Source: Verticillium longisporum (Eukaryota; Ascomycota; Sordariomycetes; Glomerellales; Plectosphaerellaceae). Taken from it: 64,000 nucleotides of DNA. Under the pieces are notes generated by a model. It was not told the origin of the DNA and did not search any database. It worked only from the letters and a program-made list of their open reading frames with translations. Positions 1 through 11,163 of the stretch are shown here, one piece after another. The stretch covers positions 1,612,001-1,676,000 of the forward strand of contig JAETXT010000007.1 of the NCBI GenBank assembly GCA_019188255.1, given 5' to 3'. Each line of letters starts with the position of its first letter. Position 1 is the stretch's first letter. The position numbers and the translations under genes were made by a program.

Positions 1-503
1 CATCATCCGTTGAAAAGATGGCTTCTCATTCACCAGGAAGGTGAGAAATGGGAAGCAGGAGGTGTCCCTTGGAAGCAAGAGGTGTCTCTCGCCAGCCAAG
101 ATGACGTTGCTATTGTCTCGCATCACGATGGTCACGAAAGCCTCACCGATCTGACCGAAGCTGCCGAGGCTGCCATGTCTTATCGGAGGCACGCAGAGTG
201 GACCTCCGGGGGTGGATCCACGGGTATCAGCGGGCCAGGGCGTGCTACGATAGGGGAAGGCGCGCGCCCTGTACACTGTGCACCTCCTACCTGGAGGGGC
301 GCGCGCGGGGCCCCGCGAAACCAGCTCCGAACTACCGTGTATCAAGGGACAAGCTGCCCAGCTCCAGGTCTCGTACGACCTGTTTATCCTTCTTCCTTCA
401 TCTACCTCGCCAAGCCCAGTGTCGGTGCCACGAGTTTTTCAACCTCATTCTTCTGTTTCTAGCACTGCGACCCATACGTAACTTCCCACCTTGACCCTTC
501 GCT
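1..503. other. Upstream flank of the amidase gene
   Basis: No gene is supported here. A 150-codon frame on the plus strand lacks an ATG at its start and has no recognisable motif. The last 130 bases are pyrimidine-rich, as expected for the promoter and leader of the amidase that begins at 504. Confidence 0.5.
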
Positions 504-2315
504 ATGGTCTTTCCATTTGACCTCCAACACCGTCGAGACTGGTAGGTTTTGAACATGATCACTACCCTCATCGACCCCTACTACACGCATCACCACGACT
601 GACACTCTCACAGTCAATCTAAGCATGCTCAGCGGTCCCACAGAATTCGTTCCTTGACGGCCTACCACGGACCCTTCTCTGTACTGGAACGGGAGATTCT
701 GCAGAAGCCGATCCAAGAGCTTGTCCAGGATGTCCAGAACAGTGCTACCCAGCCCATCGACGTGCTCAAGACGTACGGAAAGGTTGCCTTGAAAGCCCAT
801 GAGAGCACCAACTGCTTGACCGAGGTCATGCTGGAGTCAGCCGAGGGCTGGCTCAAGGAAGGGTCTATCAACCTGAAGGGTCCCCTCGCTGGTATCCCCG
901 TCTCCCTCAAGGACAGCCTGCACGTCGCTGGGTACGACTCGTGCATCGGCTATTCCATGCACACAAACAAGCCGTCTGTCGAGGATGGCCCCGTCGTGCG
1001 TCTGCTGAAGGACGCCGGTGCCGTGCCCTACGTCAAGACCAACCTTCCCATCACGCTCCTCTCCTTCGAATCCACCAATGACGTCTGGGGACGCACCACC
1101 AACCCGCACAACAGCAAGTACAGCCCCGGTGGTTCAACAGGCGGTGAGTCTGCTCTCCTTGCTTTTGGCGGCAGGATCGGTATCGGCTCCGATGTTGCGG
1201 GAAGCGTCCGTGTCCCTGCCCACTTCTCCGGCTGCTACTCCCTGCGATGTTCCACCGGCCGCTGGCCCAAGATGGGCATCACGACCAGCATGCCCGGCCA
1301 GGAGGGCATCCCCAGCGTCTTCAGCCCCATGGCCCGCACGCTGAACGACCTGACCTACTTTACCCGCTCCATCGTTGAGATGAAGCCGTGGAACTACGAC
1401 TACACCGTCCACCCGATTCCCTGGCGGCACGACGTCGAGAAGGAGTTTCTCGAGAAGAAGAAGCTCCGCGTCGGCATCATGCGCACAGACGGCGTCGTCG
1501 ACCCCAGCCCGGCATGCCTCCGCGCCGTCGAGATGGTCGAGGACGCCCTCCGCCGCGAGGGCCACGAGATTGTCGAAGTCGACCTGCCCCACCTCCGCGA
1601 GATCCTGCGCGTCGCGTCCCTGGCCCTCAACTCGGACGGCTGCCTCACCTACAGCTCCTTCCTCCGCCCGGGCGAGTGGGTCGACGCCGGCGCCGCCCAG
1701 CTCAGCTACCTCGCCAGCATGTGGCGCCCGACGCGGTACCTCTACTACCTGTGGGTCAAGTACGTGCGGCGTGACGCCCTGTGGGCGGACCTCGTGCGCG
1801 ACTTCCGCCCGCAGAGCGCGTTCGAGGCGTGGAAGCTCGTGTCGCAGCGGGAGAAGATCCGGCTGGCCTGGTTCGACTGGTGGGAGGCGGCCGAGGTAGA
1901 CTTTTTGGTGACACCGCCAAACGCGACGCCGGCGGTGCCGCATGACGGTATGGGAGAGGCCGTCAGCAGCTGCGGATACACGTTCATGTTCAACCTTGTG
2001 AGTTTTCTTTGCTGAAGGGGCCCGCTGTGACTGTGTGGCTGACTTTGTGGACAGCTCGATTACTCTGCCGGTGTGTTGCCCGTGACTCACGTTGACAAGA
2101 ATCTGGATCAGCTACCCAAGGATTTCAAACTCAGCAGGCTCAACGGTGTGGCAAGGGGAGCGTACAAGCTGTACGATGCGACTGCCATGCATGGCCTGCC
2201 TGTGGGTGTGCAGGTCGTGGGACGTCGCCTGGAGGAGGAGAAGGTGCTCTCCCTCATGCAGAGGGTAGAGGATGCCCTGGGCGACGACAAGTACGAGCTG
2301 CTTGAAATTGACTGA
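504..2315 (+). CDS. Amidase signature family hydrolase
   Basis: Amidase-signature enzyme that hydrolyses carboxamide (C-N) bonds; the substrate cannot be told from sequence. Three exons, 504-541, 614-1997 and 2055-2315, give 560 aa, a usual length for fungal amidases. The start MVFPFDLQHRRD is spliced at GT 542 and AG 613, giving a conserved-looking N-terminus joined to the long exon. The Ser-cisSer-Lys triad is visible: Lys112 in GIPVSLKDS, Ser187 in PGGSTGGE and nucleophile Ser210 in GSDVAGSVRVPA. There is no signal peptide or membrane segment, so it is probably cytosolic. The second intron (1998-2054, 57 bp) joins FMFNL to LDYSAG, restoring the conserved C-terminal segment with GLPVGVQVVGRR. 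Its neighbour on the same strand is a methyltransferase, but nothing shows they act together. Confidence 0.93.
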
Positions 2316-2637
2316 GTGTAGAGAACATAGTGTAGATTCTGCAGGTCAAGGCAGCGAGACTGGGGCTCGCTCTGTCGGGACGATGGAAACCCACCGTGTC
2401 CGATGTACTCCATGAAATGAGCCAAGCAAAGCCTATACCCCAAAACAAGCGACGTAAGCCCGTTCTTGCTGGCAAATCATTCCACAGAGTTTATGATGTA
2501 TTGCACGAGTTGCATGAGTGATGGCTGAAGCCTTGTCGTGCATGGTAATGTCCAGGGTCCGAGATCGGCCCTCGTCGCTTGACCCCATCTTTGTCAGTCA
2601 ACCACTTACACCCAGATCATGACCACAAGTACCTACC

Positions 2638-2645
2638 TATATAAG
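2638..2645 (+). promoter_or_regulatory. TATA box of the methyltransferase gene
   Basis: TATATAAG lies 99 bp upstream of the ATG at 2744 and is followed by a CA-rich leader. Position and sequence fit a core promoter element. Confidence 0.55.
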
Positions 2646-2743
2646 ACAGCACCAGCCAGGCATATTTCCAGTCAGTCCAGAATAATCAAGATCAAGACTA
2701 TTACTTTCATTCATTTCGTCGCTTGCCATATCCACATCTCGCC

Positions 2744-3728
2744 ATGGCTGACGAAAAAAAGGACAACTGGTCCACAGAGGTGCGCGCTCCTCTTGCATCG
2801 TACCGGCATCTCGATCAACCACGAGGCTAACACGCAGCCAGGAGTACCAGCACTCAGCCGCCTTCGTGCCCAAGCTCGCGACCAAGGTAGTGCAATGGCT
2901 CGACGTTCAAAAGGACGACGTCATTCTCGACATTGGCTGCGGTGACGGCGTGCTCAACATTGAGTTCGCCAAGGTCCTCTCGCAGGGACAAGGCGCCGTG
3001 CACGGCATCGACGCCTCGCCGTCCATGATCTCGGCCGCTGCCAGGGCTGCCGAGGCGGCGCCGGGCGGAGACAGGTGCACGTTCGAGGGTGCGTTACATG
3101 TTCCATCTCGTGACCGCCCCTGCATCAGCGTACTGACAAGGTGGTGTGTTCTTTTTTCTTTCCAGTCGTCGACGCCAACGAGATGGACCTTGACAGGAGC
3201 CGCTTCCCATTCAGGTACACCAAGGCCTTCTCCAACGCGGCGATGCACTGGATCCTCAAGCCGGACACGGCGAGCACGTTCTTTGCGCGCGTGAGAGAGG
3301 TGCTCCCCTCGGGCGCGACGTTTGCTTTTGAGATGGGCGGCCTGGGCAACGTGTCCGAGATGAGGACGGCGCTTGTGCTCGCCGCCGGACGGGTCATTGG
3401 CCTTGACAAGGCCAAGGCGGCGGACCCGTGGTTCTTCCCTGACGAGAAGTGGCTGGCGAGGACGATGGAGGAGGAAGCGGGGGGGTGGAAGATTGATAAG
3501 GTGGAGAGAGAATGGCGACCGACGGCGGCAGGCGAGGGCGGCGTCGAGGGCTGGGTGCGGTTGATGGGCAAGGCCTTTTTGGATGCTGTCGAGAAGGAGA
3601 AGGGAGCTGATGCTGTTGAAGGGGTTGTGAGGGAGGCGAGTGACGTGTTGAAATATGTCAGCCAGGATGGCAGCGGTGGAGAGATGATTTCCTATGTGCG
3701 GTTGAGATGCTTGGCCAGGAAGGTGTGA
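2744..3728 (+). CDS. Class I SAM-dependent methyltransferase
   Basis: Transfers a methyl group from S-adenosylmethionine; the acceptor is unknown. Exons 2744-2779, 2842-3088 and 3166-3728 encode 281 aa. Motif I is ILDIGCGDGVLN (about residue 32-43), followed by the acidic HGIDAS strand-2 loop and a VVDANEMD motif after the second intron, the order of a Rossmann-fold methyltransferase. The N-terminal WSTEEYQHSAAFVPKL resembles trans-aconitate methyltransferase-like and related fungal small-molecule methyltransferases, but this is family resemblance only. No signal peptide or membrane helix is seen. A TATA box sits 99 bp upstream. Intron 1 could use either of two AG acceptors 6 bp apart (2835 or 2841); the 2841 one keeps frame and the conserved EYQ. 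Confidence 0.88.
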
Positions 3729-4223
3729 GGCGCTCCTTGAAGGTTCGGAAGACGTTGCTTCATAGCATCTCACGATCCTGGTTGTTCACAGTCATCGTAG
3801 ACTCAGTGATGGTGCTTCTTGGAGTGTGTGGTTTTGCATAATGGGTTGATCAACTTGGAGCACGACATGTTGAACGACACATGGATTACACCAGCGAACA
3901 AAACTGAAGAATGATCCTTGCTGTCTGGAAAGGTGGACTGTGAAATTGCAAAGAATATTATGCTTGAGATTCATGATGGCAATCTGAGTGACCGACAATA
4001 GCCAACTGTTGCCGGCTGCAGCGACCCCACCGGCGGCCTGGCAATCCTTTTTCGACGCCCGATCTTGAGCGCGTGCTCCAGCGACTTGAAGCTCTTCTCC
4101 AACGTCATCTGCAGGCCCTCATTCTTCCGCCACAGGCACAGGCATAGCCACCGGTACGACACCAAAACCACCACGACAGATAACGGCAACGCCTCGAACC
4201 GCAGCTCTGCAACGACCTACAAA
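3729..4223. other. Intergenic spacer between methyltransferase and DUF1776 gene
   Basis: About 500 bp with no coding signal. The proximal part is the presumed 3' UTR of the methyltransferase; the distal 150 bp is C-rich and likely holds the promoter and leader of the next gene. No clear TATA box. Confidence 0.4.
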
Positions 4224-5807
4224 ATGTCGGCCGATGACCAGCAGTTTCTGGACGTTGTCAGTGCTTCCCCTTTTTGCAGCCTGTAACCCCCTTTCCATGC
4301 TAACCATCCAAAGCTCTCGTCCCTGCCCAACCACATCCGCCGGTACTCCGACGACATTGCCAACCAGATCAATAGCCAGGTCGACAAGGCTGCCGAAGTC
4401 TTTCGCGACACTCTATCCTCAGCACAATGGATCCCCGACTCTGTGCGCCCGACGCCAGTGTCTCGTTCCGTACCCATCGAGGTCATCGCTGTGACGCGCT
4501 ATGAACAAGTTCGGGACTGGATATCTCGGAACAAGCTCGTCACGGGAGCTGCCGTCGCCGTCTTTGGCGTTGTCGTCTACAAGACGTACAGGAGTAGCAG
4601 TCTCTACCGCAAGACGAGGAGAGCCAAGCGTGCGAGAAACGGTGGTCGCCTGGAGGTTGTCGTCATCGCTGGTTCGCCGACCTTGCCTCTGACGAGATCG
4701 CTGTCGCTGGACATGGAGAGGAGAGGGTTCATCGTCTTTGTCGTGTGTAATGCCGTCGAAGACGAGTCCATGGTACACAACATGTCGAGGCCGGATATCA
4801 AGCCGTTGACGATTGATGCTACCGACGTAAGTCTCGTCCTGCCTCTTCTCTTGGTCATGGACCACCAAACTGACGTGTTCAAACAGCCCCCAAGCGCCGG
4901 CAACGCCATCGAACGGTTTGCTCAGTACCTCCAGTCACCGCATGCTCCAGCACCCAGGACGAAACCGAATTTCCTCGAGCTCAAATCCGTCATCCTGATT
5001 CCGTCCCTCAACTACCAGACCTCTCCCATCGCCACCATCCCACCCTCCAGCTTTGCCGACCTCTTCAACACCCACCTCCTGCACCCCATCCTCACAATCC
5101 AGGCCTTCCTTCCCCTTCTCACGGCTCGTCTCAGCCCAGCCGGCGAGAAGTGGCACCCGCCCAAGGTCATGGTCTTCACCCCCTCGATCATCTCTTCCAT
5201 CAACCCGCCCTTCCACGCGCCGGAGGCGACCGTCTGCTCCGCCCTCTCAGCCTTCACCGAAGTTCTCACTGCAGAGCTCAGGCCTCTCGGTGTCCCCGTC
5301 ACCCACATGCAGCTGGGCACCTTTGACTTTGCGGGCTTCACACCCGCCAAGCCATCACACACGTCAGCTTACCAGAAGGGGCTGATCGAGGGCCCCGGCA
5401 TTGACGCCGACACCGCCGAGACGCTCATGTGGCCCGAGAATGCGCGCCACGCCTACGGCCGCAACTTTGTCACGCAGAGCACCTCGGCCATTTCGGCCGG
5501 ACGCATCCGAGGCCTCAAGGGCAGCTCGCTGCGACACCTTCACAATGCCGTCTTTAACGTCGTTGATGGCTCCATCACCAGCGGCACTGTCCGCGTAGGC
5601 CTCGGCGCCGGTGTCTACGGGTTTGTCGGGCGGTGGGTGCCCCGCGGTATCGTGGCGTTTATGATGGGCATCCGGCGGGTGGACGAGCTTTCGGCGTGGC
5701 AGACGAGCTCATATGATGGGTCTCGCGAGGGCAGCGAAAATGGCGACAACCAGGACTTTATCGCTGTCCCTGGAGATGGAGAGAGCAATGTTTGGCGACG
5801 TTCATGA
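4224..5807 (+). CDS. DUF1776 family protein, Rossmann/SDR-like, membrane-anchored
   Basis: Fungal DUF1776 family; function unknown, related in fold to short-chain dehydrogenases. Exons 4224-4256, 4314-4826 and 4887-5807 give 488 aa. The first intron has a GTCAGT donor and CTAAC branch site; the second (60 bp) is in frame and would pass as coding if retained. A single hydrophobic segment, VTGAAVAVFGVVVYKTY near residues 97-113, is followed by a basic stretch, which suggests a membrane anchor with the bulk of the protein beyond it. The Rossmann core follows with a beta strand LEVVVIAGSP and the later VMVFTPSIISS segment. Family members are complete at this size. The family assignment is recognition from sequence pattern; no catalytic residues are claimed. 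Confidence 0.8.
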
Positions 5808-6108
5808 GCATCGTCGTTTCCATGTTTGCTTGCGTTCTACAGACGCACTTGTTTAGGCGTTCATAACGGAGTGTCACCCCACACAACCTGGCACGGGAAA
5901 GAAATTCACGACTCTTGGGGATCTGGACGTACAGATCTATAATGAAATAGAATGGATTCTAAACCTTGGTATCATTCGTGCGCCTTGTACAGGCCCTTCT
6001 CTGTGCCTTGTTCCCACGTCTAACATCAGCGCTGCCGTGACCATGTCTCCCGTCAGGAGGAAGAGCCAGTGGCTCTGACGTGCCCTGCCAGCTAGTGACA
6101 CGATCTCC
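5808..6108. other. Convergent 3' spacer
   Basis: About 300 bp between the 3' ends of the DUF1776 gene and the minus-strand yth1 gene. It should hold both 3' UTRs; no gene seen. Confidence 0.4.
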
Positions 6109-6880
6109 TCAGTGTCCACGACCGCGGAACCGCCTGCCGCCGCCTCCACCTCCCCCGCGGTCGCGCCACTTGCCGCCGCCCGCACCACCGCCGCCCCTGC
6201 CCCCGTGGCCATGCCTCCTGTCCCCCCTGTCGCCGAAGCCGCCCCTGTCGTCTCGCATATCTCTCTGCGGCTCATGGAGGCCGGCGGCCTGCCTCTCGAG
6301 CTCCTCCTGGCGCTTGAGCTCCTCCTCCTCGCGCTGGACCTCGACCTTGAGCTTCGCCCGCACGAGGTCCTTCTCCACCGCGGGTGGGCGCCGTCGCGGC
6401 AGTCGCGCCCCGCGGGGCAGAAGCCGGCGAGGTAGAACAGGCACAGGGCGCGGCGGACGTGCTTCTTGGCGCAGGCGGGGCCGAGGGGGCAGAAGCCCAT
6501 GTCGTAGTGGGGGCAGGGCGGCAGCTTGGACTGCGGGTCGATGTGCAGGTAGAGGCACTCCTCGCCGTTGGAGCAGTAGCCGTTGCGCGTGAAAAAGTTG
6601 CACTCGGGCATCTTGCGGAGGTTGTACTCGTGGAGGAACTCGCAGTGGGCGCCCTTTTGCAGAGCCCGCGCAGCCAGTGCTTGCACACGAGCGACGGCCC
6701 GCGGCCCGCGTGCGTGTGCGCCGGCTGCCCGCCGGGCGCCGAGTCGGCGGCGAGGGCGTGCTGGTGCGTCGCGCGGAGGAAGGGCGTGAAGTCGAAGGTC
6801 GCCGCCGGCTCGGTGTGCGAGGCCAGGTCGGGGGCGGCGCGGGACGGCGCCAGCGAGGGGTGTGCTGTCATCGCTGCCAT
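6109..6880 (-). CDS. yth1: CPSF30/Yth1-type mRNA 3'-end processing CCCH zinc finger protein, frame broken twice
   Basis: RNA-binding subunit of the cleavage and polyadenylation factor, nuclear, essential in yeast. Four CCCH fingers are readable: [58 protein letters not shown] and [17 protein letters not shown], then an acidic/basic helix and an Arg/Gly-rich tail. The proposed start is the ATG at 6880 (MAAMTAHPS), upstream of the family N-terminal motif [15 protein letters not shown]. The reading frame changes twice: near 6655-6658, where LCK meets KGAHCEF inside finger 2, and near 6378-6384, where AHPRW meets EKDLVRAKL. Each junction needs one extra base, in an A run and a G run, and the total length is then a multiple of three (257 aa). 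Most likely sequence errors. The usual first finger is also absent (see findings). Confidence 0.85.
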
Positions 6881-9800
6881 GGTGTGGGCTTCTGGCCCTG
6901 GCTGGCCTGCGGTGCTGGGGGCCCTCGTGGTCTGGCTGCGAGAGGCGGGTGCGTTGGGGAGAGGTCGGTGTTCAGTGTTCAGTGTTTGAAGTAGTATCAA
7001 GCGTCGCGTGCGCTGCCGAGTCCGTCCAGGAGCGGTGAACAAATATCGCTGCCAAGTGATTTCGTGATTGATTGTCGATGAATGCGCTTCTCTGGTGGCT
7101 GGAGACTGGCAAAGTGGCGTGTATGGTGACAATTGGCGTTGGGTATGATGGTCTTGTCCACGTCGTGAGCTTTCCGAGCTCGAGTTGAATCAAAAGCTCC
7201 GAACGGCTGGCTAGAGCAGATCGGGTTAGTCAGCCAGCGGAGTGGAACCTCGGGGAAGCGGCCACTGGTAGTAGGTACCTTAGGTACATGTACTCTATTA
7301 CGATCATTTTCACGTTACCCATGTCCATCTTATGGAGGTAATAAGGCAAGCGAACCCCCTTGTGAGCTGAGGCTCGCTGCGCAGACCATTCAGTTGGGAC
7401 GGTATATGCTAGTACAGCACAGCAACGCATCGCTTGAGGTTGCAGCGATCGGAACATCTCGAGTTTTGGGTTGCCCATGTGATGTCTTCGCGCTCTGTGG
7501 CCATCTCGTCGTCTCTAGTCGCCAACAGATCATCGTTCGAAGGTTGCCCAAACCCCTAGGATTCCTAAAATATCTCCATCGATTTTTTACACACTGTCTG
7601 GAATCCCTTGGCTGTACTTCCTTGGCTTCATCCATCGAACACATGTCTCCCGCTGGGCCGAGGAATCACTCATGCTCAGGTCATGGCGCAAGATATGCCA
7701 CCGGCCAACACCCACTCAGTCCTGCAAGTCGATCTCGTCCTATGACGAGATGGTGACCGTAAGCTTGATGATAAAGTGTCGACCTACATATGAACTGATA
7801 GCCTATTGTTCACTACTGGTATGTACGGTCGATGCGTGTGGGGGTCTTTTTTTTCGATTCAGGCTTGCTTGCATAAGTGTCGGTTTGCAGGAAGAAAGCG
7901 GATCTTTGGCAGAATTGTGACCCGAAACTAATAAGCCAGCCATCCATCTATCGTGTCACCTCCCGCTTCGACACACGTGAGAGTGCGATGCCATGCGATG
8001 CACATCTCACATCTCACATTTCGTTGTTCACACCCAAGGTATCTACGGTAGCTCGGAATCGTGCATCGAGGAGCGGGGCCACTGCGGTGGCACACAACTT
8101 AGAATGGCGCCATGTTGATAGAAATGTCAAGATGCGGGCTTGCAACGGCCGACAGCCACAGTGGGCTTCAGGCCTTGGATAGCGCACGACGAACCCGTTA
8201 TCCGTCTGGCCTGTTCGGGATCAGGAACTTGGCTGGTCTTGCAGCAGGCGGCTGGAGGACGACAGGTACCAGGCGGGCAGGCGGGCAGGCACATGCTGGG
8301 GTTATCCTGCTGCCAAGGCCTGCAGGATGACACGCGCATTCGCATTCTGGTGCTTCCATCACTTTGCCTTGCAGTCGATTTTGTCCGTGCTTCTTGCCTT
8401 CGCTTCACCTCTGCAAACCACACCCATCATCACCTTTTCAACATGCCTAGGTAGCTCATGGTCCCCTAAATAAACATGTCGACAGGGAGCAGAAAGCATC
8501 CGAGTCGTTGACGGCATCCAACTCGTGGTACATGACAGCACTGCTTTCACCCAGATGGTAAGGCCATCCATATCATTGGATCTCAGAAGCCCCCTTCAGC
8601 AGCCTCGCTGCTCCACCAACCGACGACTCATGACCATTCGCACGCGACACGCCGGCCTCCTCGGCGAGACGCTCCCGTCATGGGCACATGCCAGGCTCAG
8701 GTCCTTGGGTCTTTTTGCCAGGACGGAATCACTCCCCTGATTCGGGTTGCGACTGCGCTAAAAGGACCTTGGAGCTCTCCGGCCACTGGGGATCTCGGGG
8801 CAACCGACAAACCGCGTTACATGTACATGGGTGCCGCATACCATCAGGGTCCTGCCCTCCTCCAAGCACCCACCCGTCTGTGCCTCTGCCGGAGCCAGCA
8901 GGCCGTCGACGAGAGTACCTCCCCGTGTGAGTATAGCGTCTCCGCTGCCTGGCTGGATACCTCCCTTCTCGGGCTCTCAAATGTGGCCTTCGTACTGTTT
9001 GAGGAGGAAGAGAACCGTGTCTTCAAACAGTGCCGCCCGGCCCCTCTCTCTGCTCATCTCCCGCAACTCTCCCGTCTTTAATTCTATCCCGTGGCAATGC
9101 TTCACGAGGAGGCCGGCAGGGAACCACCATCCAAACTTGGGACATTGCTGTTTCCACTCACCCGCTCACCCGCTGAAACGCGACACACCCAATGACCTCA
9201 TTTGGCCAACCCATCGGTTCTTGGGCCCGCATCTGGGTACAGAGAATGGCCTGCCAGCGTGCCATGCAGCTTTGGGCAGAAGCATCCGTCGCGTCGACCG
9301 TCCGTCATTTGATGCAATCTCGCTGCGGTACCGAGAGAAGCCAAGCTGCTACTTGTCTGATGGCGGCCCATCTCCACACTGGGGGATTTGGGGCAACCTA
9401 AAGGGGATGAACGCCAGACACGGCTTGGCGTCACTGGATTGTTTGGTTCATCCCAGTAAAATAGTGTCGGCCATTCACCAGGTCTCTCCCCGATGCCACC
9501 GAGATCAAAAACACACCATTTTGTGTTGCTCGACGCCAGACTCGCAGCGTACGCACCGAGGTCAACTCAAATTAGTAGGAGGCTTCGCACCGCTCGCACC
9601 GACCTACCCTCGGCAACGATCGCAGCCCTTGAACACAACATCGTGTGTCCCCGGAGGCCCTGGACGCATTCGGCTGCGACTCAAAGCTTCGACCATTGTA
9701 ACACCAGCCCCAAGTTTTGCAGGGAAGGACGCTGTTTTAGGGTTGCCTTTTTTTCAATGCCCCTCCCGAGTTTGAGACCTGCTCCCCGCTGCCGTCCCGT

Positions 9801-10942
9801 CTGGTTGGGCGGCGTTTGCGGGAAGGCCTTGTATTCCTCAGATGACTTTTCTTTTCCAAGCCTTCCACGACGTGGGGCATTTCTTCTAGAACATCAGACT
9901 CTCCTCTCCTTTGAGGCAACATCCCGGGAGCCACAGCTCATTGATGACCCAAGGCTGCTTGGAATCCCCTTTTCCCTGTCTGGACCAGGGACTCTCCTCT
10001 CCTGTGCACGTGCCACACGAGCGTGCCGCAGAGGCCATCGTACTTGACTAACGCGCACCGATCCTAGTTTCACCATGACAACCACGGTGATGCGGACACA
10101 TCTCATGCCTTCAACCTGCCGAACCGTCACTCGTGCTCGAATATTCCTCGGCATCCCGGTCCGACACAGGCCGTCCCGACACGGGACACTTCTGCGAATT
10201 GGGGCACGGTTCTGTTCACCCTCCTCCCTGCCGCCTTCCGGCAACAAATCTCTCTTATTCTTGCCCTTCAATGGCCGAATCAACCTGCCGCTGCCGCTCT
10301 GGACTCTATGCAGAACCTACGCTCTTCGACACTGACTCGCCATGTTGCATTTCCATCCATGGTCCGACATCTGCCAACGTGACGGCCGCCATGGTGCTCT
10401 TTAGCCATTCGAGGACATGCTTGTGCATACACCTACCTATGACAAGACGCGTCGAAGCTACTGTGGCTACGTACTTGTGAGCACAACAAGCAGCAGCGTA
10501 CAGGGGTCTCATTGACATGCGACTTTGATCGCCATGCCTCGCCAAGGATAGGCGGTCCAAGTCGGAAGATGTACAGGCTCGGCGGAGGATGCCACGCACG
10601 GAGCTGCGAGGATGGGCCAGCTAATCAAACCAGTAGGCGATTGACTTGACATGATATCCCACGCTTCCTACCTACACTCACCTGCCCGTCTCCAACTGTC
10701 TCTGCTGCCTGTACTGTACGGCATCTTTTTAGCAAGTTTCATTCACCCGTCCCCTGCAAGCGTCTTCTCTCCCCCCCCCTTTCCCCTCCACCATCCCACG
10801 CACACCCCCCCGCCCAAATTATATCAAGCATCGGGGCATCGCGGTACCCGGGCCCCCACCTGGAAATTTGATGCGTGTTGTCTCCACCATCGAGACATGG
10901 CCACAAGTTGCCCATATTCACTCACCGTCGCAGCTCGCCCTG
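6881..10942. other. 4 kb gap without a recognisable gene
   Basis: Upstream of yth1 (minus) and of the chitinase (plus), so it should contain two promoters. It holds a GTAGGTACCTTAGGTACATG palindromic element at 7272-7291. The longest open frame, 8831-9775 plus, lacks an ATG start and shows no family pattern. No tRNA, 5S or transposon remnant was seen. An unrecognised multi-exon or non-coding gene cannot be ruled out. Confidence 0.4.
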
Positions 10943-10950
10943 TATATATA
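10943..10950 (+). promoter_or_regulatory. TATA box of the 11.2 kb chitinase gene
   Basis: TATATATA lies 214 bp upstream of the ATG at 11164, followed from about 11030 by a CT-rich tract typical of transcription start regions in filamentous fungi. Confidence 0.5.
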
Positions 10951-11163
10951 GGTCCTGGGCTGCTAGAGCCTGCCCATGAGGTGCGCTTGCTGCCCGACTG
11001 GGTACTGTGACCTGTACAACAACATGCTCTTCACCCAACCGCCTTCTCTTTCCACCTGTCCCTCGTGTCAGCGTTCCTCACTTTCAAGTCCATATTCGCT
11101 GTCGCGCGCCTCGATACTGTCTTGCTCCCCTTCTCTGTTTCACATGATCGATTCAACTCCAGA

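Noticed and set aside
10..462. 150-codon frame at the left edge
   Set aside because: Starts at TTG, no homologous pattern; the lower half becomes Arg/Pro-rich from GC-rich sequence.
1134..2090. Antisense 318-codon frame over the amidase
   Set aside because: A shadow of a GC-rich exon; codon positions mirror the real gene.
8831..9775. 314-codon plus-strand open frame in the 4 kb gap
   Set aside because: It opens at GTG rather than ATG, the translation is Pro/Ser/Arg/His-rich with no domain, and the region lacks stops by chance in all three forward frames.
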